Positions 27,907-37,759 of a DNA stretch of 64,000 nucleotides are shown piece by piece (position 1 is the first letter of the stretch; every line of letters starts with the position of its first letter). Source of the stretch: Dyella sp. EPa41. GTDB lineage: Bacteria > Pseudomonadota > Gammaproteobacteria > Xanthomonadales > Rhodanobacteraceae. A program made the translations under genes and the position numbers. The notes below the pieces were generated by a model. The model was not told the origin of the DNA, made no database searches, and saw only the letters and a program-made list of their open reading frames with translations. The DNA is taken from NCBI RefSeq assembly GCF_016586165.1, contig NZ_BCPR01000018.1:1-64000 (forward strand), given 5' to 3'.

Positions 27907-28674
27907 TCACGCCGCATCCGGCCAAGGCGTCAAAATCTCGAACCCGTCATCCGTCACCGCGATGGTGTGCTCCCACTGCGCCGACAGCGAATGATCCTTG
28001 GTGACCACCGTCCAGCCGTCCGGCAACTGCTTGGTCTGCGGCTTGCCCGCATTGACCATCGGCTCGATGGTGAAGGTCATGCCCTTCTTCAGCTCAAGGC
28101 CCGTGCCCGAGCGGCCGTAATGCAGCACCTGCGGCTCGTCGTGGTAGACCTTGCCGATGCCGTGGCCGCAGTACTCGCGCACCACCGAGAAGCCGGCCGC
28201 TTCCGCGTGCTTCTGGATCGCCGCGCCGATGTCACCCAGCGTGGCGCCGGGGCGCACGGCGCGGATGCCTTGCATCATCGCCTCGAAGGTGGTGTCGACC
28301 AGGCGCTTGGCCAGCACCGACGGGGTACCGACGAAATACATGCGGCTGGTATCGCCGTGCCAGCCGTCCTTGATGACGGTGACATCGAGATTGATGATGT
28401 CCCCATCCTTCAGCAGCTTGGCCGGGCTCGGGATGCCGTGGCAGATCACGTGGTTCACGGACGTGCACAACGTCTTGGGGAAGCCGTTGTAGCCGACATT
28501 GGCGGGAATCGCCTTCTGTACCTTGGTGATGTGCTCGTAGGCGAGGCGGTCAAGGTCCTCGGTGGTGACACCGGGCTTGACGTGCTCTTTGAGCATGGCC
28601 AGCACTTCGGCGGCCAGCTTGCCGGCCTCGCGCATGGACTGGATGTCTTCGGGGGTTTTCAGGGTGACTGCCAT
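27907..28674 (-). CDS. map: Methionine aminopeptidase type I
   Basis: The 255-residue enzyme removes the initiator methionine from new proteins. The N-terminus MAVTLKTPEDIQSMREAG matches the E. coli enzyme closely. The metal ligands are readable: two aspartates in INLDVTVIKDGWHGDTSR, the histidine in YCGHGIGKVYH, and glutamates in FTIEPMVN and SAQWEHTIAV. HGIP and the TSVNHVICHGIP block are typical of class I. An in-frame ATG four codons upstream (28686) is possible. I chose 28674 because it aligns with the family. The gene is divergent from rpsB, as in other gammaproteobacteria. Confidence 0.95.
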   Translation of the reverse strand: MAVTLKTPEDIQSMREAGKLAAEVLAMLKEHVKPGVTTEDLDRLAYEHITKVQKAIPANVGYNGFPKTLCTSVNHVICHGIPSPAKLLKDGDIINLDVTVIKDGWHGDTSRMYFVGTPSVLAKRLVDTTFEAMMQGIRAVRPGATLGDIGAAIQKHAEAAGFSVVREYCGHGIGKVYHDEPQVLHYGRSGTGLELKKGMTFTIEPMVNAGKPQTKQLPDGWTVVTKDHSLSAQWEHTIAVTDDGFEILTPWPDAA

Positions 28675-28716
28675 AGCTGTGCTCATATGGCGGCAATTGC
28701 CCAGAAATCCAGCAAC

Positions 28717-28746
28717 TTGCCGCGCCGCCGGCGTACCGGCTACAAT
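28717..28746 (+). promoter_or_regulatory. Predicted sigma-70 promoter of rpsB-tsf
   Basis: TTGCCG at 28717-28722 and TACAAT at 28741-28746 are 18 bases apart. The -10 box has five of six consensus bases and the -35 box four. Transcription from it would give rpsB a leader of about 250 bases. Confidence 0.55.
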
Positions 28747-28752
28747 TTCGAA

Positions 28753-29005
28753 GTTTTGCTGACCCGACCTGTCCGTTTCAACGGGCGGCGCGGTAGTCGC
28801 AAAGCGGGGGAGATTGTAACCGCGTTGCGGTGCAAGCCCCACAAGTCCTTGATTGGACACTTTAAATCGCCACACACGTATCGGCACCGCCTTCGGGGTG
28901 CCTTGGCCAACCCTCCACATCATACGGGTTGCCAGGGTCGAAGTCGGGGATGCGTGGAGGTCCCAACCCCCGGGCCTAGCCGGCCCAACAATCGGAGTTT
29001 TACCC
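28753..29005 (+). promoter_or_regulatory. Long leader of rpsB (possible S2 autoregulatory element)
   Basis: Between the predicted promoter and the S2 start lie about 250 bases without a gene. A hairpin GGCACC (28883-28888) / GGTGCC (28897-28902) with a CG-rich loop is visible, followed by other potential stems. In E. coli the map-rpsB gap holds the t44 RNA, which overlaps the leader through which S2 represses its own operon. The same position and divergent map suggest an equivalent here. The assignment rests on position and one hairpin, not on a covariance model. Confidence 0.45.
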
Positions 29006-29887
<882 letters not shown>

Positions 29888-29945
29888 GCCCTCCCTGCCC
29901 CGGCCCGCAAGGGTCGGGGCGCATCAAAGTTTTTGAGGATTCCAG

Positions 29946-30824
29946 ATGACTGCTATCACCGCAAAACTGGTCAGCGAACTGCGCGAGCGCTCGGGCGCCG
30001 GCATGATGGATTGCAAGAAGGCGCTGGTCGAGAACAACGGCGACATCGACGCCGCGGTCGAGTACCTGCGCAAGACCGGCCTGGCCAAGGCCGACAAGAA
30101 GGCCGACCGCGTGGCCGCCGAAGGCCGCATCGCCACCGCCCAGGCCAACGGCCAGGCCGTACTGGTCGAAGTGAACAGCGAGACCGACTTCGTCGCCAAG
30201 GCGCCGAACTTCATCCAGTTCACCAACGACGTCGCCGAGGCCGTGCTGGCTTCGGGCGCCGCCGACATCGACGCCGCCAAGGCTGCCGCCTTCCCGGGCG
30301 CCGACAACGTCGAGTCCGCCGCCAAGGCACAGACCGCCACCATCGGCGAGAAGATCGAAGTGCGCCGCGTGGCCCGCATCGCGAACGATGGCCCGCTGGC
30401 CACCTACTCGCACGGCGGCAAGATCGGCGTGATCGTGGCGCTCAAGGGTGGCTCGGAAGAGCTGGCCAAGGGCATCGCCATGCATGTGGCCGCCATGAAC
30501 CCGCCGCACATCAAGCCGGAGCACGTGCCGGCCGAGTTCGTCGAGAAGGAAAAGGAAATCGCGCTGAGCCAGATGACCGAGAAGGACAAGGCCAAGCCGG
30601 CCGAAATCCTCGAGAAGATCATCTCCGGCAAGATCAACAAGATCGTCTCGGAAGTGACCCTCGTCGGCCAGCCGTACGTGATCGACACCAACACCACCGT
30701 GGGCGAAGTCCTGAAGAAGGAAGGCGCCGACGTCGTGGCCGTGGTTCGCCTGGCCGTGGGCGAAGGCATCGAGAAGGTGCAGGAAGACTACCTGGCCGAA
30801 GTCGCCAAGGCGATGCAGGGCTAA
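29946..30824 (+). CDS. tsf: Elongation factor Ts
   Basis: The 292-residue factor exchanges GDP for GTP on EF-Tu. The N-terminal UBA-like part has [20 protein letters not shown], the first EF-Ts signature, and the core has [18 protein letters not shown], the second. Two coiled or dimerisation segments follow, with [20 protein letters not shown]. It is 58 bases after rpsB in the usual order and ends at a strong terminator. Confidence 0.97.
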   Translation: MTAITAKLVSELRERSGAGMMDCKKALVENNGDIDAAVEYLRKTGLAKADKKADRVAAEGRIATAQANGQAVLVEVNSETDFVAKAPNFIQFTNDVAEAVLASGAADIDAAKAAAFPGADNVESAAKAQTATIGEKIEVRRVARIANDGPLATYSHGGKIGVIVALKGGSEELAKGIAMHVAAMNPPHIKPEHVPAEFVEKEKEIALSQMTEKDKAKPAEILEKIISGKINKIVSEVTLVGQPYVIDTNTTVGEVLKKEGADVVAVVRLAVGEGIEKVQEDYLAEVAKAMQG

Positions 30825-30847
30825 GCAGCCCGTTCCACGCAACATCG

Positions 30848-30876
30848 AAAAAGCCGCGGGAAACCGCGGCTTTTTT
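30848..30876 (+). terminator. Intrinsic terminator after tsf
   Basis: AAAAAGCCGCGG at 30848-30859 and CCGCGGCTTTTTT at 30864-30876 enclose a GAAA tetraloop. The A and T flanks make it usable in both directions, so it can also end the convergent gene at 30886. Confidence 0.92.
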
Positions 30877-30885
30877 ATTGCCTGC

Positions 30886-31473
30886 TCATGGGCGATCAAG
30901 GCCGAGATCGGCGTGGTGATGCAGGCTTGATACGTTGAAGCCGAACGCGCTGCGCTGGCCTCGCAGCTCCATCTCAACCCGGTGCCGAGGAAAGGACTCG
31001 TAGTACGACGAACGGACGCATAGATGGCCAGGCATGGCATAGTCGAGGCGCCAGCCGGTCGCCTGGTAGTGGCACTCCCGTCCGGAGCGGCGCTCCAGCC
31101 TCAGCGTTGCCACTTCCGCATGCGTTGCACCGAACAGCCGGGTGTATGCGCCCGCGGCACCGTGCACCAGCGCCATCCACAGAAACCCGCCGGATGCCAC
31201 GAACATCAGGGGCGAGAGGACGATCAGGTCGGCTGGCCCGCGCCGGTACCCTGGGTTGCGCCCGCTGAGGATCAACCATGTCAGCCACCCCGTCAGCAGG
31301 GCGGCAAGGACGGCCGATACGCACAGTCCCCACCACGGCAGCCACTCTTCCGGAATGAAGTCGTTCCACATGCCGTAGAGCGCGAGCGCCAGCACCGCCA
31401 TGATCGAATGGATCGCGATGCGATGGCCCGTGGCCGGGTTTTCCTTGCCGAAGTAATGCGTGCGCCAGCCCAT
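30886..31473 (-). CDS. Membrane protein of unknown function
   Basis: The 195-residue protein has three hydrophobic stretches at about residues 15-37, 45-70 and 85-108 and a soluble C-terminal half. The N-terminus begins MGWRTHYFGKENPATGHR. The C-terminal part (GWRLDYAMPGHLCVRSSYYE) may be a small beta domain like those of DUF3592-type proteins, but the match is weak. It is alone on the minus strand between two plus-strand operons. The start at 31473 is the first that keeps the membrane segments near the N-terminus. The longer reading to 32514 lies across pyrH. Confidence 0.7.
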   Translation of the reverse strand: MGWRTHYFGKENPATGHRIAIHSIMAVLALALYGMWNDFIPEEWLPWWGLCVSAVLAALLTGWLTWLILSGRNPGYRRGPADLIVLSPLMFVASGGFLWMALVHGAAGAYTRLFGATHAEVATLRLERRSGRECHYQATGWRLDYAMPGHLCVRSSYYESFPRHRVEMELRGQRSAFGFNVSSLHHHADLGLDRP

Positions 31474-31531
31474 GCCCCGCTTCCCGGTCCGTGGAAATGC
31501 ACTCCATGCTAACTGCAACGCCACGGAACTC

Positions 31532-31560
31532 TTACAGGCATGCGTCGCTCTCGCTACAAT
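31532..31560 (+). promoter_or_regulatory. Predicted sigma-70 promoter of pyrH
   Basis: TTACAG at 31532-31537 and TACAAT at 31555-31560 are separated by exactly 17 bases. The -10 has five of six consensus bases and the -35 has four. The pyrH ATG is 33 bases downstream of the -10 box. Confidence 0.65.
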
Positions 31561-31593
31561 GCGGCGGTTTGCATCACACAATCCGGAGACCCC

Positions 31594-32316
31594 ATGAGCG
31601 CACCGCTTAAATACCGCCGCATCCTGCTCAAACTCTCCGGTGAAGCCCTCATGGGCGAGGCGGACTACGGCATCGACCCCAAGGTGATCGGTCGCCTGGC
31701 CGATGAAATCATCGAAGTGCAGAAGGCCGGCGTGCAGATCGGCGTGGTCATCGGCGGCGGCAACATCTTCCGCGGCGCGGGCCTCGCGGCCGCCGGCATG
31801 GATCGCGTGACCGGCGATCACATGGGCATGCTCGCGACCGTGATGAACGCGCTGGCCATGCAGGATGCCATCGAACGCCGCGGCGGCTTCGCCCGCGTCA
31901 TGAGCGCGATCCAGATCCACGACGTCGCCGAGGATTTCATCCGCCGCCGCGCGATCCGCCACATCGAGAAGGGCCGCATCGCGCTGTTCGCCGCAGGCAC
32001 CGGCAACCCCTTCTTCACCACCGATTCGGCCGCCGCGCTGCGTGCGGTGGAAGTGGGCGCGGACCTGCTGCTGAAGGCGACCAAGGTCGACGGCGTCTAC
32101 ACCGCCGACCCGGCTCGCCACGCCGACGCGACGCGCTACGACCAGCTCACCTATGACCAGGTGATCGAGCGCAAGCTCGCCGTGATGGACACCGCTGCCA
32201 TCGCGCTGTGCCGTGACCACGGCATGCCGCTGCGCATCTACGACATGACGGTCGCAGGCAACCTCATGCGCATCATGCACGGCGAAGCGGTCGGCACCAT
32301 CGTCTCCGACAACTGA
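31594..32316 (+). CDS. pyrH: Uridylate (UMP) kinase
   Basis: The 240-residue hexameric enzyme phosphorylates UMP to UDP in pyrimidine synthesis. Its signatures are [15 protein letters not shown] at the start, [12 protein letters not shown] for the phosphate loop and [27 protein letters not shown] is close upstream of the ATG. It is the bacterial type, unrelated to eukaryotic UMP-CMP kinases. It is followed by frr, as in most gammaproteobacteria, but 215 bases with a repeat lie between. Confidence 0.96.
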   Translation: MSAPLKYRRILLKLSGEALMGEADYGIDPKVIGRLADEIIEVQKAGVQIGVVIGGGNIFRGAGLAAAGMDRVTGDHMGMLATVMNALAMQDAIERRGGFARVMSAIQIHDVAEDFIRRRAIRHIEKGRIALFAAGTGNPFFTTDSAAALRAVEVGADLLLKATKVDGVYTADPARHADATRYDQLTYDQVIERKLAVMDTAAIALCRDHGMPLRIYDMTVAGNLMRIMHGEAVGTIVSDN

Positions 32317-32325
32317 AGCCTTGCG

Positions 32326-32360
32326 CGCCCTCTCCCCCGGGGAGAGGGCGGGGGTGGGGG
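32326..32360. repeat. Dispersed GC-rich palindrome between pyrH and frr
   Basis: CGCCCTCTCCCC at 32326-32337 and GGGGAGAGGGCG at 32339-32350 are exact reverse complements, followed by GGGGTGGGGG. This type of palindrome (CCCTCTCCC / GGGAGAGGG with a G-rich tail) is common in genomes of Xanthomonadales and related bacteria. It lies ten bases after pyrH and may act as its terminator or 3' end. A half copy is at 27608. Confidence 0.7.
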
Positions 32361-32494
32361 CCAATCTTGCCGTAGTGCAACATCCAGGCGATGCGTCGAT
32401 GAAACGCTTCCGCGAGCACCCGCCCCTTACCTCGATACGCTCTCCGGCGGGGAGCGGAGGAAACCGCTTCGCTCCAACGCCCCTCGCCCCCCTG

Positions 32495-32500
32495 CTATAC
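32495..32500 (+). promoter_or_regulatory. Possible -10 box upstream of frr
   Basis: TATACT lies 31 bases before the frr start and matches the -10 consensus in five of six bases. The -35 position with a 17-base spacer (TCCAAC at 32472-32477) is poor. The repeat between pyrH and frr makes a separate frr promoter plausible. Confidence 0.35.
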
Positions 32501-32531
32501 TCGCGGGCTTGCACGGTTCAAGGGGTTACCC

Positions 32532-33089
32532 ATGCTCAATGACATCAAGAACGATGCCCAGACCCGCATGGGCAAGAGCATCGATTCGCTCAAGCACAGC
32601 CTGACGCGCCTGCGCACGGGCCGCGCGAGCACCGCCCTGGTCGACGGCATTAAGGTGCCGTACTACGGCTCCGACATGCCGCTGAACCAGGTGGCCACGG
32701 TCGCGCTGGGCGATTCGCGCTCCATCATCATCACCCCGTTCGAGAAAACCCTGGTGGGCCCGATCGAAAAGGCCATCATGGCCTCGGACATCGGCATCAC
32801 GCCGAACACGGCCGGCACCACCATCCGCCTCAACATGCCGCCGCTCACCGAAGAGCGCCGTCGCGAGCTGGCCAAGCACGTGGCCCATGAAGGCGAGGAA
32901 GCCAAGATCGCCATCCGCAACGTGCGCCGCGACGCCATGCAGCAGGTGAAGGATCTGCTCAAGGAAAAGCTGATCACCGAGGACGACGAGCGTCGTGCCG
33001 AGGACGAGATCCAGAAGCTCACCGACCGCTTCGTCAAGGACGTCGACGGCGTCGTCAAGAACAAGGAAGAGGAGCTGATGGCGCTCTGA
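32532..33089 (+). CDS. frr: Ribosome recycling factor
   Basis: The 185-residue factor, with EF-G, takes apart the terminated ribosome. It carries the family blocks SIDSLKHSLTRLRTGRASTA at the N-terminus, PLNQVATVALGDSRSIIITP in the beta domain and ERRRELAKHVAHEGEEAKIA in the helical hairpin. The length equals the family norm (185). The stop is 19 bases before uppS. Confidence 0.97.
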   Translation: MLNDIKNDAQTRMGKSIDSLKHSLTRLRTGRASTALVDGIKVPYYGSDMPLNQVATVALGDSRSIIITPFEKTLVGPIEKAIMASDIGITPNTAGTTIRLNMPPLTEERRRELAKHVAHEGEEAKIAIRNVRRDAMQQVKDLLKEKLITEDDERRAEDEIQKLTDRFVKDVDGVVKNKEEELMAL

Positions 33090-33108
33090 GCGCCATCGCG
33101 CCCTCACC

Positions 33109-33855
33109 ATGACCACCAGCGCCGATTCCGCGCGGATACCGCGCCACATTGCCATCGTGATGGATGGCAACGGCCGCTGGGCAAAGCTCCGCCACCGACC
33201 ACGCACCTTCGGCCACAACGCGGGCCGCAAGGCCGTGCGCAACGTGGTCGAGGGTTGCCTGCGCCAGGGCGTCAAAGTCCTCACCCTCTTCGCGTTTTCC
33301 AGCGAGAACTGGAAACGCCCCGAGGAAGAAGTCGGCGCCTTGATGGAACTGTTCGTGCGCGCGCTCGACAAGGAAGTGGACGAGCTGCACGGCAACGGCG
33401 TGCGCATCCGCTTCGTGGGCGACCTCAATGCATTCGACAATGGCCTGCGCCAGCGCATGACCGGGGCGATGGCCCGCACCGCCGGCAATGATGCGCTGCA
33501 CCTCAACATCGCGGTGAACTACGGCGGGCGCTGGGACATCGTCCAGGCGGCGCGCAAGGCCGCCGAAGCCGTGGCGCGCGGGGAACTGCGCGCCGACGAC
33601 ATCGACGAAAAGCTGCTGGGCCACTGGATGTGCCTGGCGGAGCTGCCGCCGCTGGACCTGTTCATCCGTACCGGCGGCGAATGCCGCGTGAGCAACTTCC
33701 TGTTGTGGCAACTGGCTTACGCCGAACTGCATTTCACCGATACCCTGTGGCCTGATTTCGACCAGGCGAGCCTCCAGCACGCCATCGACGATTACGCCCG
33801 CCGCGAACGCCGTTACGGCAAGACCGGCGAACAAGTCGCCCGCCAGGCCAACTGA
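33109..33855 (+). CDS. uppS: Undecaprenyl diphosphate synthase (di-trans,poly-cis)
   Basis: The 248-residue cis-prenyltransferase builds the C55 lipid carrier of peptidoglycan and LPS. The signature HIAIVMDGNGRWAK places the catalytic aspartate at residue 19. Other blocks are LTLFAFSSENWKRP, NIAVNYGGRWDI and LDLFIRTGGECRVSNFLLWQ. The stop codon's last base is also the first base of the non-coding element that fills the gap to cdsA, so here the usual tight uppS-cdsA link is broken by 330 bases. Confidence 0.96.
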   Translation: MTTSADSARIPRHIAIVMDGNGRWAKLRHRPRTFGHNAGRKAVRNVVEGCLRQGVKVLTLFAFSSENWKRPEEEVGALMELFVRALDKEVDELHGNGVRIRFVGDLNAFDNGLRQRMTGAMARTAGNDALHLNIAVNYGGRWDIVQAARKAAEAVARGELRADDIDEKLLGHWMCLAELPPLDLFIRTGGECRVSNFLLWQLAYAELHFTDTLWPDFDQASLQHAIDDYARRERRYGKTGEQVARQAN

Positions 33856-34175
33856 GAGCCTGCTCAATGTCCCCACGTAGCCCGCGTTGTTCATCCCAAG
33901 GCTCCAGCGAATGGATCGTGACGCCGCGCCTGGCTGGCCGTCAGGCCAAGTCGCGAGCCGCTCGCTGGAGCCTTGGCATGAACAACCCTTCCCCGCTCCT
34001 CAAAGCCGGCGCCATCCATGGCGCCTCCCCGCGCGCGGGCCGGGTCTGTTTGCTCACAGCCCGGCGCCATCACTCAGTCGTGTACGGACGTACACTCCAT
34101 CGTTCCATCGTTCTTCCTTGGTCTGCGCGCCAACAGCTCCCGGCGCGGGCCACGGGGGGACGTTGAACAGGCTCT
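33855..34175 (+). other. Structured non-coding element, copy A (upstream of cdsA)
   Basis: This 321-base element fills the whole gap from the uppS stop to the cdsA ribosome binding site. Its ends, 33855-33886 and 34144-34175, are complementary over 32 bases without gaps (28 Watson-Crick pairs and one G-U). Just inside, TTGTTCAT at 33887-33894 pairs with ATGAACAA at 33978-33985, and CCAAGGCTCCAGCGA at 33896-33910 with its complement at 33962-33976. GTGTAC/GTACAC at 34080-34095 is a small hairpin. A relative lies at 60907-61164 on the other strand, also just upstream of a start codon. It could be a structured RNA or a mobile palindromic element. No protein of it is credible. Confidence 0.75.
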
Positions 34176-34185
34176 AAGGACCCGC

Positions 34186-35004
34186 ATGCTGCTTCAGCGC
34201 ACCCTCACCGCCTTGCTGCTCGCTCCGTTGGTGATCGCACTGATCCTGCTGACGCCGACCTGGCTGTTCGCGCCCATCGTCGTCATCGCCTTCCTGGCCG
34301 CGATGTGGGAGTGGACCCGGTTGTCGGGCCTCAAGGAAACCGCGCCGCGCATCGGCTTGCTGGTGCTGACGGCCATCCTGTTCGCGCTGTGCTGGTGTGC
34401 ACGCGGCACGGCCTGGTGGCCCGTGGTGATCGGCGTCGGCGTCGCCTGGTGGATCGTCGTCGGCCAATGGCTGCGCCACTTCGCCTTCGGCGCCGCCCCC
34501 ACGCGCGAAAACAGCCTGATGAAGCTGGGCGCTGGCCTGCTGGTGATCGTGCCGGCCTGGGTGTCGGTGGTCTCCATTCACGGCACGGGCGAGCATGGCC
34601 ACTGGTGGACCTTGCTGGCCCTATTCATCGTCTGGGCCGCCGATATCGGCGCCTATTTCAGCGGCCGCATGTTCGGCCGCCGCAAGCTCGCCCCCACCAT
34701 CAGCCCGGGCAAGACCTGGGCCGGCGTGTATGGCGCCTTCGTGGCGGGCGCGCTGGTTACCGTCGCCGGTGGGCTGATGCTCGGCGTCGAAGGCGGCAAG
34801 CTGTTCGGCCTGCTGGTGCTGTCGGTGTTGACCGTGGTTGCCTCGGTGGTGGGCGACCTGCTGGAAAGCCTGATGAAGCGCCACGCCGCCGTGAAGGATT
34901 CGGGCAACCTCTTCCCCGGCCATGGCGGCCTGCTCGATCGCCTCGACAGCGTGTTCGCCGCCCTCCCCGTGTTCGCTGCAGGCAAGCTGCTGCTGGGCCT
35001 ATGA
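34186..35004 (+). CDS. cdsA: Phosphatidate cytidylyltransferase
   Basis: The 272-residue integral membrane enzyme makes CDP-diacylglycerol from phosphatidate and CTP, the branch point of phospholipid synthesis. About seven hydrophobic helices are seen. The C-terminal signature is [20 protein letters not shown] followed by [32 protein letters not shown] is the other family block. AAGGA lies 6-10 bases upstream of the ATG, immediately after copy A of the non-coding element. The stop overlaps dxr by four bases (ATGA). Confidence 0.95.
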   Translation: MLLQRTLTALLLAPLVIALILLTPTWLFAPIVVIAFLAAMWEWTRLSGLKETAPRIGLLVLTAILFALCWCARGTAWWPVVIGVGVAWWIVVGQWLRHFAFGAAPTRENSLMKLGAGLLVIVPAWVSVVSIHGTGEHGHWWTLLALFIVWAADIGAYFSGRMFGRRKLAPTISPGKTWAGVYGAFVAGALVTVAGGLMLGVEGGKLFGLLVLSVLTVVASVVGDLLESLMKRHAAVKDSGNLFPGHGGLLDRLDSVFAALPVFAAGKLLLGL

Positions 35005-36188
35005 GCACCGCACTTCGCCACGTTGCGGTCCTGGGCGCCACCGGTTCGATCGGCGGCAGCACGCTGGACGTGATCGCCCGGCACCCGGAGCGTTTCCGCG
35101 CCACCGTGCTGACGGCGCACAGCAATGTCGCCGCGCTCGCCGATCTCTGCGTCCGCCATCGCCCCGAGCTGGCCGTCATCGCGGATGCCGCGCTGGAAGG
35201 CGAGCTCGCCCGGCGCCTCGCCGCAGCAGGCGTGCGTTGTGACATCGCGAGCGGCCACGACGCGATCACCGCGGCGGTATCGGGCGCGGTGTGCGACACC
35301 GTGGTGGCCGCCATCGTCGGTGCCGCCGGCCTCGATTCCACGCTGGCGGCGGCCCGCACGGGCAAACGCCTGCTGCTGGCCAACAAGGAATCGATCGTCA
35401 TGGCCGGGCCGTTGCTGCTGGAGGCCCTGGCGATCGGCGGCGGCGAGCTGATTCCGGTCGATTCGGAGCACAACGCCATCTTCCAGTGCCTGCCAGGCGG
35501 TCGTCCGGACCTGAAAGGCAACGGCGTCCGCCGGCTGATCCTCACTGCCTCCGGCGGTCCGTTCCGCGGCCGTACGCGTGCCGAACTCGCCGGCGTGACG
35601 CCTGAGCAGGCCTGCAAGCACCCGAACTGGGTGATGGGCCGCAAGATTTCGGTGGATTCGGCCACGCTGATGAACAAGGGCCTCGAGGTGATCGAGGCGC
35701 ACCACCTGTTCGGCGCCACCCCGGACACCATCGACGTGCTGGTGCATCCGCAAAGCCTCGTGCATTCGATGGTGGAGTACGTGGACGGCTCGGTGCTCGC
35801 GCAGCTGGGCAATCCCGACATGCGCACCGCCATCGCGCACGCGCTGGCCTGGCCCACGCGTGTCGAAGCCGGCGTTTCGCCGCTCGATCTCGCCACCTCG
35901 GCGCCGCTGGCGTTCGAGCAGCCGGACCTGGGCACCTTCCGCTGCCTTGCCCTGGCCTTCCAGGCCTTGCGCGCCGGCGGCGACGCGCCGGCCATCCTCA
36001 ATGCGGCCAACGAGGTGGCGGTGGAGGCCTTCCTGGCCGGCGGACTGCCCTTCCTCGGCATTGCCGACCTCGTCGAAAGCGTCCTTGCGGAACTGCCGTC
36101 TCAAGCTGTGGTCGATGTGCAGACCCTGAATGAACGAGACCGTTCGGCACGCGAGGCCGCCCGGCGCATTCTCCGCAACGCTTGCTGA
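35001..36188 (+). CDS. dxr: 1-deoxy-D-xylulose 5-phosphate reductoisomerase
   Basis: The 395-residue NADPH enzyme converts DXP to methylerythritol phosphate, the first committed step of the MEP isoprenoid pathway. [18 protein letters not shown] is the nucleotide-binding loop. [27 protein letters not shown] and [20 protein letters not shown] carry the substrate and metal residues. The length fits the family (about 398). The start overlaps the cdsA stop. ispA and uppS, which use its products, are also in this window. Confidence 0.96.
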   Translation: MSTALRHVAVLGATGSIGGSTLDVIARHPERFRATVLTAHSNVAALADLCVRHRPELAVIADAALEGELARRLAAAGVRCDIASGHDAITAAVSGAVCDTVVAAIVGAAGLDSTLAAARTGKRLLLANKESIVMAGPLLLEALAIGGGELIPVDSEHNAIFQCLPGGRPDLKGNGVRRLILTASGGPFRGRTRAELAGVTPEQACKHPNWVMGRKISVDSATLMNKGLEVIEAHHLFGATPDTIDVLVHPQSLVHSMVEYVDGSVLAQLGNPDMRTAIAHALAWPTRVEAGVSPLDLATSAPLAFEQPDLGTFRCLALAFQALRAGGDAPAILNAANEVAVEAFLAGGLPFLGIADLVESVLAELPSQAVVDVQTLNERDRSAREAARRILRNAC

Positions 36189-36210
36189 CAAGCCTGATAA
36201 GCTCTTACCG

Positions 36211-37557
36211 ATGAATACTCTTCTTGGATCCGTGTTTTGGCTGCTGGTCACGCTTGGCGTGCTGGTGACCTTTCACGAATTCGGCCACTACTGGGTCGCC
36301 CGCCGCTGCGGCGTCAAGGTGCTCCGCTTTTCGGTAGGCTTCGGCAAGGCCATCTGGAAGCGCATCGGCAAGGACGGCACCGAGTATCAGGTCGCGGTGA
36401 TTCCGCTGGGTGGCTACGTGAAGATGCTCGACGCGCGCGAAGGCGACGTCGATCCCGCGCTGGCCGGCCAGGAATTCACCGGCAAGCCCGTCTGGCAGCG
36501 CATCGCGATCGTCGCGGCGGGCCCTGCGTTCAACCTCATCTTCACCGTGGTGGCGTTCTGGCTGATGTTCATGCTGGGCAAGCCGGACATCGCCCCGCTG
36601 GTCACCGCCGCGCCGCAGAGCTTGGCTGCGCAGGCCGGCATCCACCCCGGTGACCGCGTGCTGCGCATCGACGGCAAGCCGGTCGCCACCTGGAGCGATT
36701 CGCTGGAAGCCGTGGCCAACGCCATGCTCGGCCGCGAACCGCTGCCGCTGGATGTGCGCGGCACCGACGGCGCCGAGCGCCATGTGGTGCTGCCGCTGCA
36801 GGAGCTGCCGGCCGGCCAGGGCATCGACCAGTATCTGGACAAGCTGGGCCTGAAGCCCGCGCCGCTCCCGGCCGTCGCCGCCATCGTCACCGAGGGCGAC
36901 CCGGCCCAGGCCGCGGGCATGCGCGGCGGCGATCGGCTGGTCAGCGTCAACGGGCAGCCGGTGGCCGACTTCGACGCCTTCGGCAACCTGGTGAAGGATG
37001 AAGCGGCCAAGTCGCCCAGGCTGACCATCGCCATCGAGCGCGCAGGCCAGCCGATGACGCTGACCGTCACCGCGGTCAAGAAGTCGTTCGAGGGCCGCCC
37101 CGCGCAGTGGCTGATCGGCATCCGTCCGCCGCAACCGGAAGAGGCGCTGGTGCGCTACGGGCCGGCCAAGGCCCTCGCCGCCTCCCTCGGTACCACCTGG
37201 GACCGCGCCATGTCGATCTTCAACATGATCGGCAAGATGGTCAGCGGCCAGGCCTCCACCAAGAACCTCTCCGGCGTGATCGGCATCGCCCAGGTGGCCA
37301 ATGCCTCGGCCAGCATGGGCGCCACCTGGTTCATCGAATTCCTGGCGCTGGTGTCGCTCAGCCTCGCCGTGCTCAACCTGATGCCCATCCCCGTCTTGGA
37401 CGGGGGTCACCTGCTGTATTACCTTATCGAGTTGGTCAAGGGCAGCCCCTTAAGCGAACGCGCAATGATGGCCGGTCAGTATGTCGGCCTGATCCTGCTG
37501 TTTACGTTGATGGGACTGGCTTTCTACAACGACATCCATCGCTTCCTGCCTTCGTGA
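36211..37557 (+). CDS. rseP: Site-2 intramembrane zinc protease RseP
   Basis: The 448-residue inner-membrane protease cuts anti-sigma-E within the membrane after the first cut by DegS, activating the envelope stress response. The zinc motif HEFGH is at residues 22-26 in the first membrane helix. Two PDZ domains are at about 120-285. [19 protein letters not shown] near the C-terminus carries the third zinc ligand. It lies between dxr and bamA, the conserved order, which links envelope quality control to outer-membrane assembly. Confidence 0.95.
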   Translation: MNTLLGSVFWLLVTLGVLVTFHEFGHYWVARRCGVKVLRFSVGFGKAIWKRIGKDGTEYQVAVIPLGGYVKMLDAREGDVDPALAGQEFTGKPVWQRIAIVAAGPAFNLIFTVVAFWLMFMLGKPDIAPLVTAAPQSLAAQAGIHPGDRVLRIDGKPVATWSDSLEAVANAMLGREPLPLDVRGTDGAERHVVLPLQELPAGQGIDQYLDKLGLKPAPLPAVAAIVTEGDPAQAAGMRGGDRLVSVNGQPVADFDAFGNLVKDEAAKSPRLTIAIERAGQPMTLTVTAVKKSFEGRPAQWLIGIRPPQPEEALVRYGPAKALAASLGTTWDRAMSIFNMIGKMVSGQASTKNLSGVIGIAQVANASASMGATWFIEFLALVSLSLAVLNLMPIPVLDGGHLLYYLIELVKGSPLSERAMMAGQYVGLILLFTLMGLAFYNDIHRFLPS

Positions 37558-37759
37558 CGCGCGCTGACCTTGCTGGGAGTCGCGCCGTGTCCGGGGGCAA
37601 GGCGTACCTGCGGTGCAAGCCGCCGGCACGACGCGATGGTTGACCCGCCGCATCCGGGGAAGATGCAAGCACCCATTCAAGGCTGGGCTTGTCCTGGCTT
37701 CACGCATTGATCGGGCGGCCCAGGCCGCCTCATCGGAATAAAAAACAACGGAATCGACG

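Noticed and set aside
33855-34175. Simple MITE with terminal inverted repeats
   Set aside because: Not fully excluded, but no target-site duplication is visible at either copy. The ends differ between copies while staying complementary, which does not suit recognition by one transposase.
33867-34177. Two open frames of about 97-99 codons inside element A
   Set aside because: Neither has a ribosome binding site. The similarity to copy B shifts between frames, so conservation follows the nucleotide sequence and not a protein.
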